Shown piece by piece: positions 11,801-26,400 of a DNA stretch of 64,000 nt. Under the pieces are notes generated by a model, which worked only from the letters and a program-made list of their open reading frames with translations, did not search any database and was not told where the DNA came from. This DNA is from Castor canadensis. Taxonomy: Eukaryota > Chordata > Mammalia > Rodentia > Castoridae. Both the position numbers and the translations under genes were made by a program. The stretch is taken from positions 134,177,490 to 134,241,489 of the forward strand of contig NC_133396.1 in the NCBI RefSeq assembly GCF_047511655.1, in the 5' to 3' direction. How positions within the stretch are numbered: position 1 is the stretch's first letter; each line of letters opens with the position of its first letter.

Positions 11801-14800
11801 TTTTGCTTAAGGGTGAACTATGTTCATTTTCTTAAAATGTGGATTTGGAAAGATAAGAATTTAAATAATGGTGTCCTAATATTGAGGAAGGAAAGAAGGT
11901 TAAAGACAGGATAGTGTCTATATTTTGGATCTAAAATGTCCCCCCCAAGGGGGACATGTGTTAAAGGTTTCACCCTCAGGTTGTCACTATTGGGAAGTGG
12001 TTGAAACTTTAAGAGGTGATGCATGGGAAATGGTTAGGTCCTAGGGAGTGGTCCCTTGAAGGGGATTGTGGGAACCTAGTCCCTTCCTCCTCCTCTCTTT
12101 CACTTTCCCACCATGAAGTAAATAGATTTGCTTCATTACAGGTTCCTGCTGTGATGTGTGGCTTTACCACAGGCTCAAAAGCAATGGGGCCAGCCAACCA
12201 CAGATAAAAACCTCCAAAACTGGAAGCCAAAATAAGGCCTTTCTTTCACTTTATATAGTTTGTTCAATTTTCACTTCATAAGTTTGTTACAGTTTTCACT
12301 TTGTATGTTACAGTAGCAAAAAACAGTAATGGAATGAAATATAAAGGGATCAGCTTGCTAACTCTTCTAGTTTTTCTACCTTTCTTGATAGAAACATACA
12401 AGGAAAAAGCCTTGCTAGTGGTGGTGGCCCACTAAAGTGTTCTATACGGGAAAGCATTCTGGCTCACAAGTAGGACCTCATCAAATAGTAAATAAAATTT
12501 TCCTAAATCAATGTCTTGAAAATGGTCTCTAAGAGCAACTCTCAGGTAGATGTTTATAATGTGAAGATACTTAATGGTGTGAGATTAAGTCCCATGGAAA
12601 ATAATATTGGGTATATATGGAGTCTCATAATTTATCTGATCATACTTAGGTCTCAAAAATTTACTTGTATTTTTTAAAGATACATTTTCTCCTTTCTTAT
12701 TTGTTTAAAGCTAAGTTTTTGAAAATTTTTCATTATGTATTTGCATGTGATAGGAAAGCTTTTAGCTGCATGAAACTTAAAGATTATTCCATGATATTAG
12801 TCCATACTAATCCATTATAAATATTAAACCTCAGACAGCAGGAGGATATTAAAAACTCACCTAGGCATTTTGGTGGTTGGGACCACTGTCCATTGCTGCA
12901 CGTTATGACTGCGGAGCCCTGGAGTTCATAGAAAGACTGGCAGCGGTAGTTAACTGTTGATCCTGGAGGGTAGGTTTGTAAGGGGAAAGAGGTGATATCT
13001 CCATTGCTAACAGGTGGAGGGGGCCCACAGGATTGTGCAGATTCTGGAAGGTAACATTGATTTGTTGAGAGATAAGTTTATCTTAAATGAAATAATATGA
13101 AGAAGATATCATATATCACATCTTCAGTATCATATGTAAAATCTCATAACCCACATAACTAAGTATAGACTTTCTTTATACAATCTGATTATTACAATAT
13201 ATTATAGCACCTCCATTCCTGCCAATTAAAATTCACATAAAATATTGGGAATATAAGAATTAAGAAAGTTTTTATTTAAAGCATGACAAATTAGTAAACC
13301 TTTAGTACACACCTTGATATTCAATTTTTTTCACAGAGGAAAAGTAAAAAGGAATTAATTCTCTTCCTATTTCTATCCTCAAGGCTGTTTTTCTTGCCAA
13401 TAGTATCTACATAATGGTACATTTTCATAAACTTTCACTTTTGCTGAAAATGAGTTATAAAACAAACTTTTCTGAATTTTTTTGACTCTAAGTAATATCA
13501 CAGTCATTTTTCCCTGTCAGTAAACGTGTTTCAACCTCATACCGAGGTGGGCTGGCATACAATTTATCAATTCATCTTACTTTATATTTTACCGAAGATA
13601 GGAGAAGAGAATTGCTAAATAGTAACTGTACCCTAGATAACTTGTTCCTCATGTTTCATTGTGTCACTATCCCTGCTTTTGCATACTGAGCTCTTCTAGA
13701 GAGCACTAGATTCCTCTCCTTCTGAACGAGTCATGTTCATTATTCTGTAGAGTCAACTTCTCCTTCTCTCCTCAATCATTCATCAACCTACAAGCATGCT
13801 GAAAATGTCTCCACTTAATAAGGTAAAACTTCCCGGTATCCACAACCACTTTCTGGGTCCTGCTTTATTTCTCTACTACTGTTAGAGTATGTGTACTCAT
13901 TTTCTTTCCCCCCGATCTTACTTTATTACCCACATTCTTTCTTGAAATATTTCAATTTTGTATCCACCTCCTAATGATACATCTGTATGCAAAGTTACTA
14001 ATGACTTTCAAGGAGCTAAACTTATTATTCAATTATCAAGCATCTTCTCAACTCCAAGCAGTCTTTACACATCTGCTGTCCTGTCAAATGATACTTTGAA
14101 ATATATCCTTCTAATGTATGTCCTTGCTATTGCTTCTGGGATGCTAGCTGTGGTTTGGATGAGTGTCCCTGAAAGGTCCATATGTTAAAGGCTTTGTCCC
14201 TGGTGTGGTGCTATTACAGATGGAGCAACTTTTAGGCTGTGGGGGTTTTGTAAGAGGTCATTACGTTATTGGGAATACGTCCTCTAAAGGGCTTATGGAA
14301 CCTGGCCCCTTCTTTTTTATTTACTCTGAGTGGTTGTGATGTAAGTGTCTTTTTTTTCAGCCACTGCTTCTTTCATGATGTGCCTTCTCACCACAGGCTC
14401 AGAGCAATGAGGTCAACCCATCACAGACTGAAACCTCCAACACATGCAAAATGAACTTTGTGTCTATATGCTGAGTATTTTGTTAAAGTAATGGAAGGCT
14501 GACTCACACAGCCTTCCCTACTTTTTCTCCAACAACTCTACCTGTTTCCTTCTTATAAGCCAGACCTTTAATGATGGGAGTCTCCAAGGCTAAGTCCCTC
14601 TGATATCCTTTTATATCCAGTTATCTCAGACTTTGTGTGATCCCATGACATACCATAGCTTTAAATATCATCTATGTAATAGCAACTACCAGATTATATA
14701 TTCCAGTCCTGACCACTCCTACACTCTCGATTCTACATCTCAACCTGGACATTGAATAAATATATTTAATAAAATTGAGCATTCATCAGAAATTTCAGAC

Positions 14801-15275
14801 TTCTTTCTTCTATGATCACTATTGGAGATATCTCTCAAAAAAAATTAAAAAGGCAGAATTGGATAGCTAGTTATCAATTTAGGTATACAGTGTAATAGGT
14901 AAGTCCTAAGTTTTTTTTCCTGTTCTGTAGATGAAAAAAGGAGATTAGTAACTTCTTTTTAATTGAGATTATTGAGAAAAGCTACTAACCAAAACAGTGT
15001 GGTAATGATTGCCATCGTCCATTTTTACACACAACATCTTTTGTCTCTGATAGTAGATAATTTTCTTTACAGAGAACAGCTACTTTTTCTCCATCCTGAT
15101 AATTCACAGTCGTTATCATATTCTGAGCATTAGGTATCTGAGGTGGAGGTGGGCAGAGTTGTTTTTTTCCTACAAAATATTAAAGCTAAATTATTTCATA
15201 AGTACAAGTAAAGGAAAAAAACCCAGCTCAATAGGGTAGATAGAATGGAATATCCAATAAAAATTTTCCCATTCC

Positions 15276-15309
<34 letters not shown>

Positions 15310-18300
15310 ACATACACACACACTCATGCATGCACACACACACTTCATGTTATAATAATGAGCATCATGCTTTGTTCTTATATACAAATTAAGCATTAAA
15401 ATAAGAATTTTCTTGTTTCTTTTCTCTTGTCTTTCAAATTCAATTGTCCCAGGGTTTAAGGTAAAATGGTAAACAAGTTTTAAAAGATATACCAAGAGAT
15501 TATAAAATATGTTCTGACATCATTAAACATTATTAATATAAGACGGTAAAGAAGTGAGTATTGAGGGCAGAAGTGAAGGCTTCAGCACTTAAGAATTTTC
15601 TGTATGCTATATCCAGTGTGCAGAGAAGGAAAGTAGGAAACTTTTTGGTGCTGGATTTGTACATGGAGACTCATGCATGCTAGGTGAGCACTGTACCACT
15701 GAGCTACATCTTCAGCTCTTGAAATCTCCTCAATAACCACTTTTCCTATGGAATTAATGGTACAGGAGAGTTCCTGTCTCATGCAAAAGAGAGTTTTAAC
15801 TGAAGTAAAACTTCCAAAAACATGGCCACACCAATGACATCTTCCATTCTTACATCTCAGTGGATAGAATTATGCCTGCTGAAAAGGGCCAGCAGTAGGT
15901 TAATTTCAAAAAGCTCCACTCAAAAGGTCAGCTTAGAGGAGGGGTACAGCTCCAACAGAGAAATGGACTCTACATCCAGAGCTAATAGTTCTGTCAGGGT
16001 AAACACCCTTTGTAAAGGGAGACTTCCAGAATTGGATCTCTCTCAATAACTATAAATGCAGATGATATTTTTCTTTAGGCTTCTAATTTGTTTATTTAAA
16101 AAATTCCACTTTTTAATTTTAATCTACTTTTTGGTTGCAGAAATGTTTATTTTTGTCTGTCCTCCATTCTTCTTGGCTTGAGCCCACTTGGGTAGATAAG
16201 TCTGCTTATTAGCCTTTTCAAAAGATCAGTTTTATTGCTTGGATCAGGGTTATATTCTATTTCACTCACTTTTGCCTTTACTTTTATTATTTCCTTCTCC
16301 CTCTAATATATGAATTTTATTTTTCCTAGATTTTTAGCATATTTAAATTAATTTTTCCCTCCAACACAAAATAATTTAAGACTATAAATGTCACTCTAAA
16401 TTTTGGTTAGCGTGCATCTCAGGTTTTACTACCTGTTCTTATAACTGTAATATAATTCTTAGTTGTTTAAAGATTATGTCATTATATCATTTGGACATAA
16501 CAGCCCTGCTATCCAAAATTAGAAGTGTAGAGTGGGAAAATTTTTATGAGTACTTTTAAATGTTAATTCATTGTAATTAGAGAAGTGTTCTATAAGATTT
16601 TAAAATTTGAATATTATGAGAATTATTTCATTAGCACAATAACTAATCAATTTAAATAAACATTTCACAGACAGGTAAAAGGTTGATGATTCTTTAAACT
16701 CTCAGAAACATTTTATTTCCTCAAATAGAAATAAAAGTATATATAATAAAATAAAAACATTTCAGTTTTTATACAAATTTGTAGGCACCTTATCATCTTG
16801 AAATTGTTATGCACTTAAATTTAATAATAAATTCCAACATTTTATCACCATTTCCAATGATATTACAATCTTTTGTTTTGAGTCAGTATTTCATCATGTT
16901 GATGAATATGTAGTATGACTTCTTTCAAATTTGACCTCGAGTGGTTAATTCCCTTAGTTTTTTCCTAGGTTGAAAATTTATTTATTCTGCAATCATTAGT
17001 AAATAATGTCAGGTATAGAATAAAAGTTTACCATTTGCTTTCTCAAATATTTTGACAATATTAGTACGTTTTCTTCTGGCTTCATGAGGCACTCTGTCAC
17101 TTGAGCCATATCCCCAGCCCAGCAAGGTGTTTTAAACAAATCTTACCTGTGCAGTCTGGCTCAGGCTCCCACTTCCCATTTACACAGACTGCTTGCATGT
17201 AGCTGGGATTCCCAAGACATCTGTAATTTATTCTGGCACTATGATTAAATTCATTCAAATATGGTACGATGAACATTCTCGAATAAAACCTTGGTCTTTC
17301 ACACCTCTTAACCTGGTGTGTTGCTATAAAGATGAATATATTTATACATGATAGGAGTATTAAACATAAATAAATTATTATTGAAATAAATATGTCACAT
17401 ACAAATAGTGTAAATAAATTATATTTTATGCTTTTAAACATCACAAAAATTATTCTTGATATCATTGCATAAAATAGACTATACTGTATTGAAAAAAATT
17501 AAAATGGGAACAAAAACTGTATCCCATTTTTTAATGACAGAAATATATATCAGAAAGTTTTCTGGGAAAGACAAGTGCAGGATGGGTTTCCTTGGTTCAG
17601 GAATTTTGACTAGAGAGCAGTCCCACAGGAAATACATTTACCTAATTTTAAAAAGGTCCTGAAAATGTACACATATATCATTGCTTCCACTAATATATGT
17701 TAAGTTAATATCTTCAGAACATTTAAAGATAAAAAGAGACAACGCATGACTAAGTGCAGAAAGTATAGTAAATCTGTGGGATTTCAGACACTTAGCTAAA
17801 ACTCTAGCTCAACAAATCAAAGTGTGCTCAAGGACAGAACTCTGACAGTGACGTCATTGAACCTCAGAACATGCATTTCTAGTGGCCTCTTGATTGTCTA
17901 GGTAGCTTACATTGTTACAATTTTTTCTTGCTCCCCAGAATAGATAGATAACTACTGAGCCTTTTCTTATGTGTGTCAAAGGATGGGATAATGAAACCTG
18001 GAGTGTGCTCTGTTACTACTGTGCTTACAAACATTTTTCTGCAATACTTTCTACTTTAAATTTGCCCCACATCATAATGCTGCAGTTGGATGTTTGTGTC
18101 CTTGCATAAAAATTGATGACCATGAAGATATATGGTCTCTATTTCCTTATAGAAGAGTTCAAGTTCTTGGGAGAAGACATTCCCTCACAGTAAGTCAGCA
18201 TCGATGGTCAGTGACCATTTATCTGCCAGGTCCATGGGGATGAAACAACTACAGTATCCTTTCCCAGAAGGGAGTGAGCTGGCAGATAATCCAAAAGCAC

Positions 18301-20416
18301 AGGAGGTGGAGGGGGGAGGTTTTAGGCTGCCTACTTAAGATTTTGGAAGAAGCGCAGCTGAGTCTGCTCATCTTTAAAACTCAAAATTAGAGACTTTAAT
18401 GTATTGGGGTTGCAAGAGATAGGACAAAAGAGGTTTAGATGTCAGAAGATCAAGGGAAAAAGAAAAAAATTGTGAATATTTTTGCACTACAGCTAGAAAG
18501 TCCTGGTGCAATTAGAATGCAAGGAAAAAGTAGAGCACACAGAATGATGGAATGACAGAAAAACCTGGAATGACCTCCACTACTGTTGTGGAGGAAGTAT
18601 AGACAAGCTCATCATCAGATCTGGAATAGAGTTATGTGATTTATGGTGACAGGAAGAGCAGGCATAAAGCCTACTTTATCCAAATTCCTACTCCAAACAC
18701 TCTAGAATTTAATAGAACTCAGGCTACATAATTGCAATTTTGGTTGCTGTTTTCAGAACATGCTGAGATAAAAACAAAACAGAAGCAATGTAATAAAAAA
18801 TTAAATTATAATTATTTATAGAAATATAATGTCCAAATTCAATACTAAAACCAATACAGAAACTCAACAAGGCCAATGGAAACCAAATCAATATCCACAA
18901 TTAAATTATATTTTTATATATAGAAAGTACTCAAACATATAAATTAATAAAAGATCCCATTCATCATACCAGAAACTGAATAAATGGATTGATATATCAA
19001 ATTCATGGGAGGAAGAGTCAATATCAATATAATTGTAATATTAGTCAGATTTATACTTTTATGCAATCCCAATCAAAATTGTAAGCAATCAGATATAAAG
19101 TTTAGAAGGGTATTCTTACCAACACACTTTGGAAGCTCTGTCCACATTCCACTAATACAGGTGATTGTATTATTTCCAATCATTGTATATTTATTTCTGC
19201 AACTCAACTCCACTGACACTCCGTGTTGATAGGGAGGGACTGAGAGCTGGATGTAGCCATTCTCGAGTTTAGGTATATTTCCACATGTTTTTGTTTCTTC
19301 TAGGAAAATAAAGTATATCTATTTATAAATAAGTTGTTTGAAATATGCTTACATATTAACTTTAAAATACTTGAACTCATCTGACATACATATTTATATG
19401 GAAGTGGAAAGTAAAGTCACTGTGTGGAGTGTGTGCTAAAATATTGGTATCTATTTACCAACACAAGTGGGCAAAATTGTCCATTCTCCATCCATACATT
19501 GTATTTTTTGAGGCCCCTTCATTGTGCAATTGGGATTGCATTCATATTCCACCACTTCACTGTGTCTGTATTCCTCTTTCTGTATCTCCTTAATTTTACC
19601 ATTGGGGAGCTGAGGAGGCGGACCACACGATTGCACTTGCCCTATGATAAAGGAAATGTCAGCAGTGCTTAAATGGAATTACAATCATAAATTTAGCAAA
19701 ATGTGGAATTACTATTTTGGTTAATTTAAAGCTTATTTACATTGATACTGCATTCCTATTTTTTTCAGGTTTGTTTTTGATGGGTACACAGTAGATTGAA
19801 CATATTGATTTTTCTCAAATCCTGATTTGTTCTCATGAACACTTTTCAGCAAATGACAGAAGAAAGAATGCATAAAAGACACACATAGTAGTCACCTGGA
19901 TATAAAAATGTCACACTTTTCCTACTTGCCTCACTTATTTTTGTGAAGTAATTTTAAGTAATTGATAAATACTCTCAAATTTACTTCTAAATTCATCAGA
20001 ATACCTAACACTCCTAAATACTCCTAAATTTATTCCTAAATTGAATTTACTCCTAAATTCATCAGAACACCTATCTAGTAATTGGAGACATTTGACTATA
20101 TATATGAAACATCTTATTATATTTCACCAAATTAATAATAATTTCCTAATGCCATCTTATGCCCTCTCTACAGACAAATGTCCTGATTGCTCTCCTCACA
20201 ATAGGTTGCAGTACATGGGTGGCTCATGCCTGCAATCTTAGCTACTTGAAAGACAGAGATCAGGAGGATAGTGATGCGAGGCCAGCCAGGGCAAATTGTT
20301 CCCGAGATCCTATCTCCAAATTTACCAGAGCAAAATGGATTGGATGTGTGGCTTAAGCAGGAGAGTGCCTGCTTTGTGAGTATGAAAGTTCAATCCCATC
20401 AAAACCAAAACTAAAA

Positions 20417-20456
<40 letters not shown>

Positions 20457-23400
20457 ATACATAAACATATATGTACACATATATATAGTAATTCCAGACA
20501 GATGTATACATATATTCATTCTATAGATTATTATATTGAGGATATTAAGTTATGCTCTTAAAGACTTTAAAGTAAGTCAGTCTGGATATTATATAAAAGT
20601 AAATTGTTACATGTTATGACATATGCATGTAAAATATAATTACAGTTTGAATTGCTTAATGACAATAGGTACCTAAAATAATTTAGTAAAGTGTTTTGGT
20701 GTCATCAGAAATAGGTAACAAATCTTCATTACTTTCTACTGAACAATTAAGATATAACTTGATTATTTCCCTAGGCACACAATTATATGACAAGGCCTTT
20801 ACTATTTCTCCATTTTAGGGACCATATTTTTATTTGTAAAAACAGTCATATGTTTCAAAACATGGAAGCAGAGTTACTCTTTGATTAAGGAAACTTAAAT
20901 GATTTATGCAGTCATCCCTCCTCCCCTCCAATTAAAATACTACCTTTCACATTCTTCTATTTTCTGAGATTATAGATGTAATATTAGTGCCACTAAAATG
21001 CAGACATTAATATAAAATATAATTTTTTTTCATCACATTTCTAAAATTAATACTGACCTTTGCATGTTGGAAAGTTAGGTGACCACCCAAACTGGTAGCA
21101 CTGAACTGAATCTGGTCCAACTCTTTTAAGTCTTTGTCTGCAGGAAAATTTCAACAAATCTCCAACTTTATATTTTTCTTGTTTTGGACGGGCATCTACA
21201 TTTGCTTCTAAAACTGGAAGAGGACATTCTCTTTCTAAGAATAAAATGAAAATAAACACATAAGATTTACATTGCAAGAATAAATTTAGTACAATCTGTA
21301 CAGCAACAGATGCTACAGAAGAGCATAACACAGCTTTGACTTCAAAAAACACGTAAAGTAATTATTTATACCCTCAAAGTATGTCTAAAATCCTTTAGAC
21401 AAATTAGAAAATTCAGAGCAAACAAAAAATTTGCCTGAAAATCTCTTTAGGATCATAATAGGAAAGTCCTAAGAAGTAACTTATAAAGGAAATTGTTTAT
21501 TACATTATTTAAAACATTAAGTTATAATTTAATATTTTTTCCTAAAAGGTAAATCACTTATTACTGTATAAAATAGGATATGAATAGTTTTCATATCTAA
21601 ACCACAAGAAAATAGTTATTAAAGTAATAATTAAAAGTAAGCATATTTAGTTGTATTTTCCATAAAAATGGTAAATTATGTTTATAATATAACATTTTAT
21701 GTTTATGTGCACCACATTCAATCTCTTACCCTTTCTCCACCACCTCCCCCTTCCACCAGTGCCAACTCCCCACCCCTAACTGGTTCTGCCCTCCTGTTCT
21801 CTGATTTTGTAGAAGAAAAAAACATAAAAGATAATTTGAGATAAAGACAGCTACACAGGGAGAGTCCTTGTGTTGTTTTCCATGCACATGTGTATTACAA
21901 CTCATATGATAAGATGGTTCATCTCTACCAGGCCTCTTTACCCTTCCCTAGTCCCCTTCCCATGGTGGCCTCTGCCAGTTTAAGATTTCTATATTCATTC
22001 CTGTACAGTGAGCACATCTAGCACATTCAAGTTTTTGGTTTTCTTGTCTTGCCCTATCCCTCCCATGCATGGCCTCCACTTAGTGTGACCTGTGTCCCAT
22101 AATATTCTCCATTTGTTTTAGGTTTGTAATCCACATATGAGGGAGAAACATGCGGCTTTTGTCCTCTGAGCCTGGCTAAGTTCACTAAAGAAGATGTTCT
22201 CCAGTTCCATACATTTACCAGCGAATGGCAAAATTTCATTCTTCTTTGTGGCTGAGTAAAATCCCATTGTGTATAAATATCACATTTTCTTCATCCAGTC
22301 ATCAATAGTAGGGTATCTTGGCTTTTTCCATAGCTTGAGTATTGTGAATAGTGCTGCAATAAACATGGGTGTGCAGTTGCCTTTGTAGTGATCTGACCCA
22401 CATTCCTTTGGTTATAGCCCTCTAGGAGTGGTATTGCTGGATTTTATGGCAGATCTATGTTTAGTTTTTTAAGGAGCCTTTGTATTGTTTTCCATAGTGT
22501 TTGTGTGAACTTACGTTCCCACCAACAGTGTACAAGGGTTCCTTTTTCCCTTGTATCCTCACCAACATTTGTTGTTGGTGGTGTTTTTGATGATAGCTAT
22601 TCTAACAGAAGTGAGGTGGAATCTTAGTGTGGTTTTGATTTGCATTTCCTTTATGGCTAGGAAAAAACATGAACATTTTTCAAGTGTTTTTTAGCCATTT
22701 GAACTTCTTCCTTTGAAAAAGTTCTGTTCAGTTCATTTGCCAATTTTTTTATTGGGTCATTGGTTTTTTTGGGGAGAGTTTAGTTTTTTGAACTCCCTGT
22801 ATATTCTGGTTATCAGTCCCTTGTCTGATGTATAGCTGGCAAAGATTTTCTCCCACTCTGTGGGCAGCCTCTTCAATTTAAAGACCATTTATTTTGTTGC
22901 GCAGAAGCTTTTTAATTTCATGTAGTCCCATTTGTCAATCCTTTTTCTTAGTTGCTGGTTGGCATAAGTTCTACCGAGGAAGTTCTTGCTTATGCTTATT
23001 GATTCCAGAGTATTCCCTGCTGTTTCCTGTATTAGCTTCAAGGTTTCAGGTCTGGTCTTAAGGTCCTTAATCCACTTTGAGTTGATACTTGCACAGGGTG
23101 ACAGGCATGTTTCTGCAGGCAGATAACCACTTTTCCCAGCAACATTTGTTGAAGAGGCTGTCTTTTCTCCATCGTATGTTTTGGCAACTTTGTCAAAAAT
23201 AAGGTTGGCATAGCTGCATGGATTCATATAGAGGTCCTCTTTACTGCTCCACTGGTGTACATATCTGTTTTTGTGCCAGTACCATGCTGTTTTTATTGCT
23301 ATGGCTCTGTATTATAGTTTGAAATTGGATATTGTGATACCTCCATCATTGCTTTTTGCTCAGTATTGCCTTGGCTATTTGTGATCTTTTGTGTTCCCAA

Positions 23401-26400
23401 CTAACCTGTAGGGTTGATTTTTCAATCTCTGTGTCATTGAGATTTTGATGGGAATTGCACTGAACATGTAGATTGCTTTTGGTAGTATAGCCATTTTTAC
23501 TATGTTGATTTTGCCTATGTACGAGCATGGGAGATCTTTCCACCTTCTGTAGTTTTCTTTGATTTCTTTCTCCAATGATTTGTAGTTCTCCTTGTAGAGG
23601 TCATTCACATCCTTTGTTAAGTTTATTCCTAGGTAGTTGATTTTTTTTGAGGCTATTGTAAATGGAATTATTTCCCTATATTCTTTCTCAATCTGTTTAT
23701 TGTTGAGATATAAAAAGGCCACTGATTTTTATAAGTTGATTTTGTATCCTGCTACTTTGCTGAAGCTATTTGTGGAGATTTTTTGGGGTCTTTTATGTAT
23801 AAGATCATGTCATCTGTGAATGGGGATAGTTTGACTACTTCTTTACCACTTTGTATTCCTTTTATTATTTCCTGCCTTATTGTTCTGGCTAGGAATTCCA
23901 AGACTATGTGGGAGGAGGGTGGGCACCCTTATCTCATTCCTGACTTTAGGGGAATTGCTTTCAGTTTTTTCTCATTAAATATGATGTTAGTAAAAATTTG
24001 TCATATATAGCCTTTATTGTGTTGAGGTACATTCCTTCCATTTCTAGTTTCATCAGAGCTTTTATCATGAAATGGTGTTGAATCTTATCAAAGGCTTTTT
24101 CTGCATCTATTGAGATGATCAAGTGGTTTTTGTCTTTGCTTCTGTTAATGTACTATATTACATTTAAGTTGGTGAAGCCAACTTGATCGTGGTATATGAA
24201 GTTGGAGGGAACATTAAAAAGCAAATTATTTTATAAATTGGTAACTAAATATCAAAGACTTTATTTCATTTTGAAACTTTGGTTAACATATATTAATTAT
24301 ACATGTTAATTGGGTTTATGATTCAATATAGGTATGCAGGATACAGTTTTCAGATTCAGCCTTCCTTTATCCACCTTTCTCTCTTTCCCAACTTCTAGTA
24401 ATAACTATTCTTCATTCAGGTTGACATTTTTTCATTCTAACTTCTTACTAAGAGAAAGAACATGTGGTATTTGTCTTTCTGTGTCTGGCTTATTTCACTT
24501 AACATATTGTCTTCCATTTCCATCCATTTCACTACAAATGACAGGATTTCATTCTTTATTATGGCTAATGCATTACTTTCAGTAATATGGATAATGCAAA
24601 TGGGATTACCCTCATGATTTCTTTCTCAGCAATCTTGCTATTGGTATACAAAAATGCTAATGGATTTTGTATGCTGCATTTGTATCTTGAAACTTTAGTG
24701 AGAGTGAACATCCTCTTCTTTCTTATTCCAAATCTTAAGAGAATTTTCAGCTTTTGGCTTTCCCCCAGTCAGTATGGTGCTGGCTGTGGGCATGCCAAGT
24801 CACCTTTATTATGCTGAAGCATAATCATTCTATATGTTATTATTAATGGGTTTTTATGAAGAGTTGTTGAATTTTATTAAATTCTTTGTCTGCATCTATT
24901 GATATGATCATGTAATTTTTGTCCCTCATTCTATTTCTTATAATATTTTTTATTGATTTATATGTGTTGAACCATTCTTGCATTCCTGGAATAAATTTCA
25001 TTTAGTCATGCTGAGTGATGTGCTATTGGATTTGATATGCTCATATTTAGTTGAGAACTTTTAAAATCTATATTTATCAGAGATATTGGTTCACAGTTTT
25101 CTTTATTTGTTGTGTCCTTGTTTAGTTTTGATATCAAAATAATGTTGGCTTTGTAGAATCAATTGGAAGAGTGACCTCCCTTTCAATTCTTTGGAATACT
25201 TTGAAAATAACAGTTTTCATTTTTTACTTTAAATATTGACAAGCCATCCATCCAATTCTTTTCTATGTTGGAGACTTTGTTACTGATTTAGGTCTGTTTG
25301 GATTTTCTCTGTCTTTATGACACAAATTCAGTAGTTACATATGCCCATAAATTTACTGTATCTTCTAGATTTTCCAATTTGTTGGTGTATAGTTGTTCAT
25401 AACAGTCTCCTATAATCCTTGATGTCTTTCTGATATCACTTGTAACATCTCTCTTTTCATTTATTTCATTAACTTGTGTTTTTTTTCTTAGTCTAGCTAA
25501 AGATTTGCCAATATCATTTATTTTTCAAACTCTTGCTTATCTTTTAAACTCTGTTTCTCTGAAGTTTGTGTGTTTTTAATCTCTACTGTACTTATTTCTG
25601 CTCTGATCTACTGTACTTATTTCTGCTCTGATCTTTATTTTTTCCCTTCTACCAATTTTTGGGCTTGGTTTGCTCTTATTTTTCTAGTTCCTGGAGTTGC
25701 AGTCCTAGGTTGTTTATCTGAAATATTTTTTCCTTTTTTGATACAGAAATTTATTAATATAAACTTCCCTCTTAGCATGGTTTTTAGTGTGTCTCATAAG
25801 TTTTGATATGTTGCATTTCAATTTGAGTTTGTTTCCTGAAAATTTTGAATTTCTCTTTTGATTTCTTCCATTGTTTGTTGGTAGCATGTTCTTGGGTCTG
25901 CATGAAATGCTGTACTTTCTCAGCTTTCTTTGTTGTTAATTTTTAGTTTTGTTCCATTGTCATCAGAGAAAATATATAGTATGTTCTGATTTTTTTTGAG
26001 TTCATTGAGATTTGGTTTTGGCCTAACATATGGTCTTTTCTATAAGTTCAAGAAAAGAATGTACAGTTTGTATTTGTTGGATGGATGAAATATCTTCTAA
26101 ATCTGTGTTGCCCATTTGATCACCAGTATAATTTAACTATGCTTATTTTTTTGTTAATGTTTTGTCTGGATGATCTGTCCATTGATGAATGTAGGGTATG
26201 TGATGTATTGGACCCTATCTCCCCATTAAGATACAAAATATTTGTTTGATCAAATTAAGTGCTCTGGAAATACATGCATATGTATACACAACTGTTGAAA
26301 TAATCCTTTGATAGTGAACAGTTTTTGTCTCTTCTTGAAGTTGTTGTCTTTAGGACTACTTTGTCTGCTCCTAACTTTTGTTTTCCATTTGTATGGAATG

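Noticed and set aside
13044-14989. Looked for SCR15-18-like exons between the SCR14- and SCR19-like exons
   Set aside because: No cysteine-framed open stretch with a phase-1 acceptor was seen; the interval holds an MLT1A LTR and unrecognised sequence. Their absence also fits CFHR5.
15277-15342. Repeat array that could look like CRISPR or a coding repeat (TDRQ on the minus strand)
   Set aside because: It is a simple compound microsatellite in an intron; there are no spacers.
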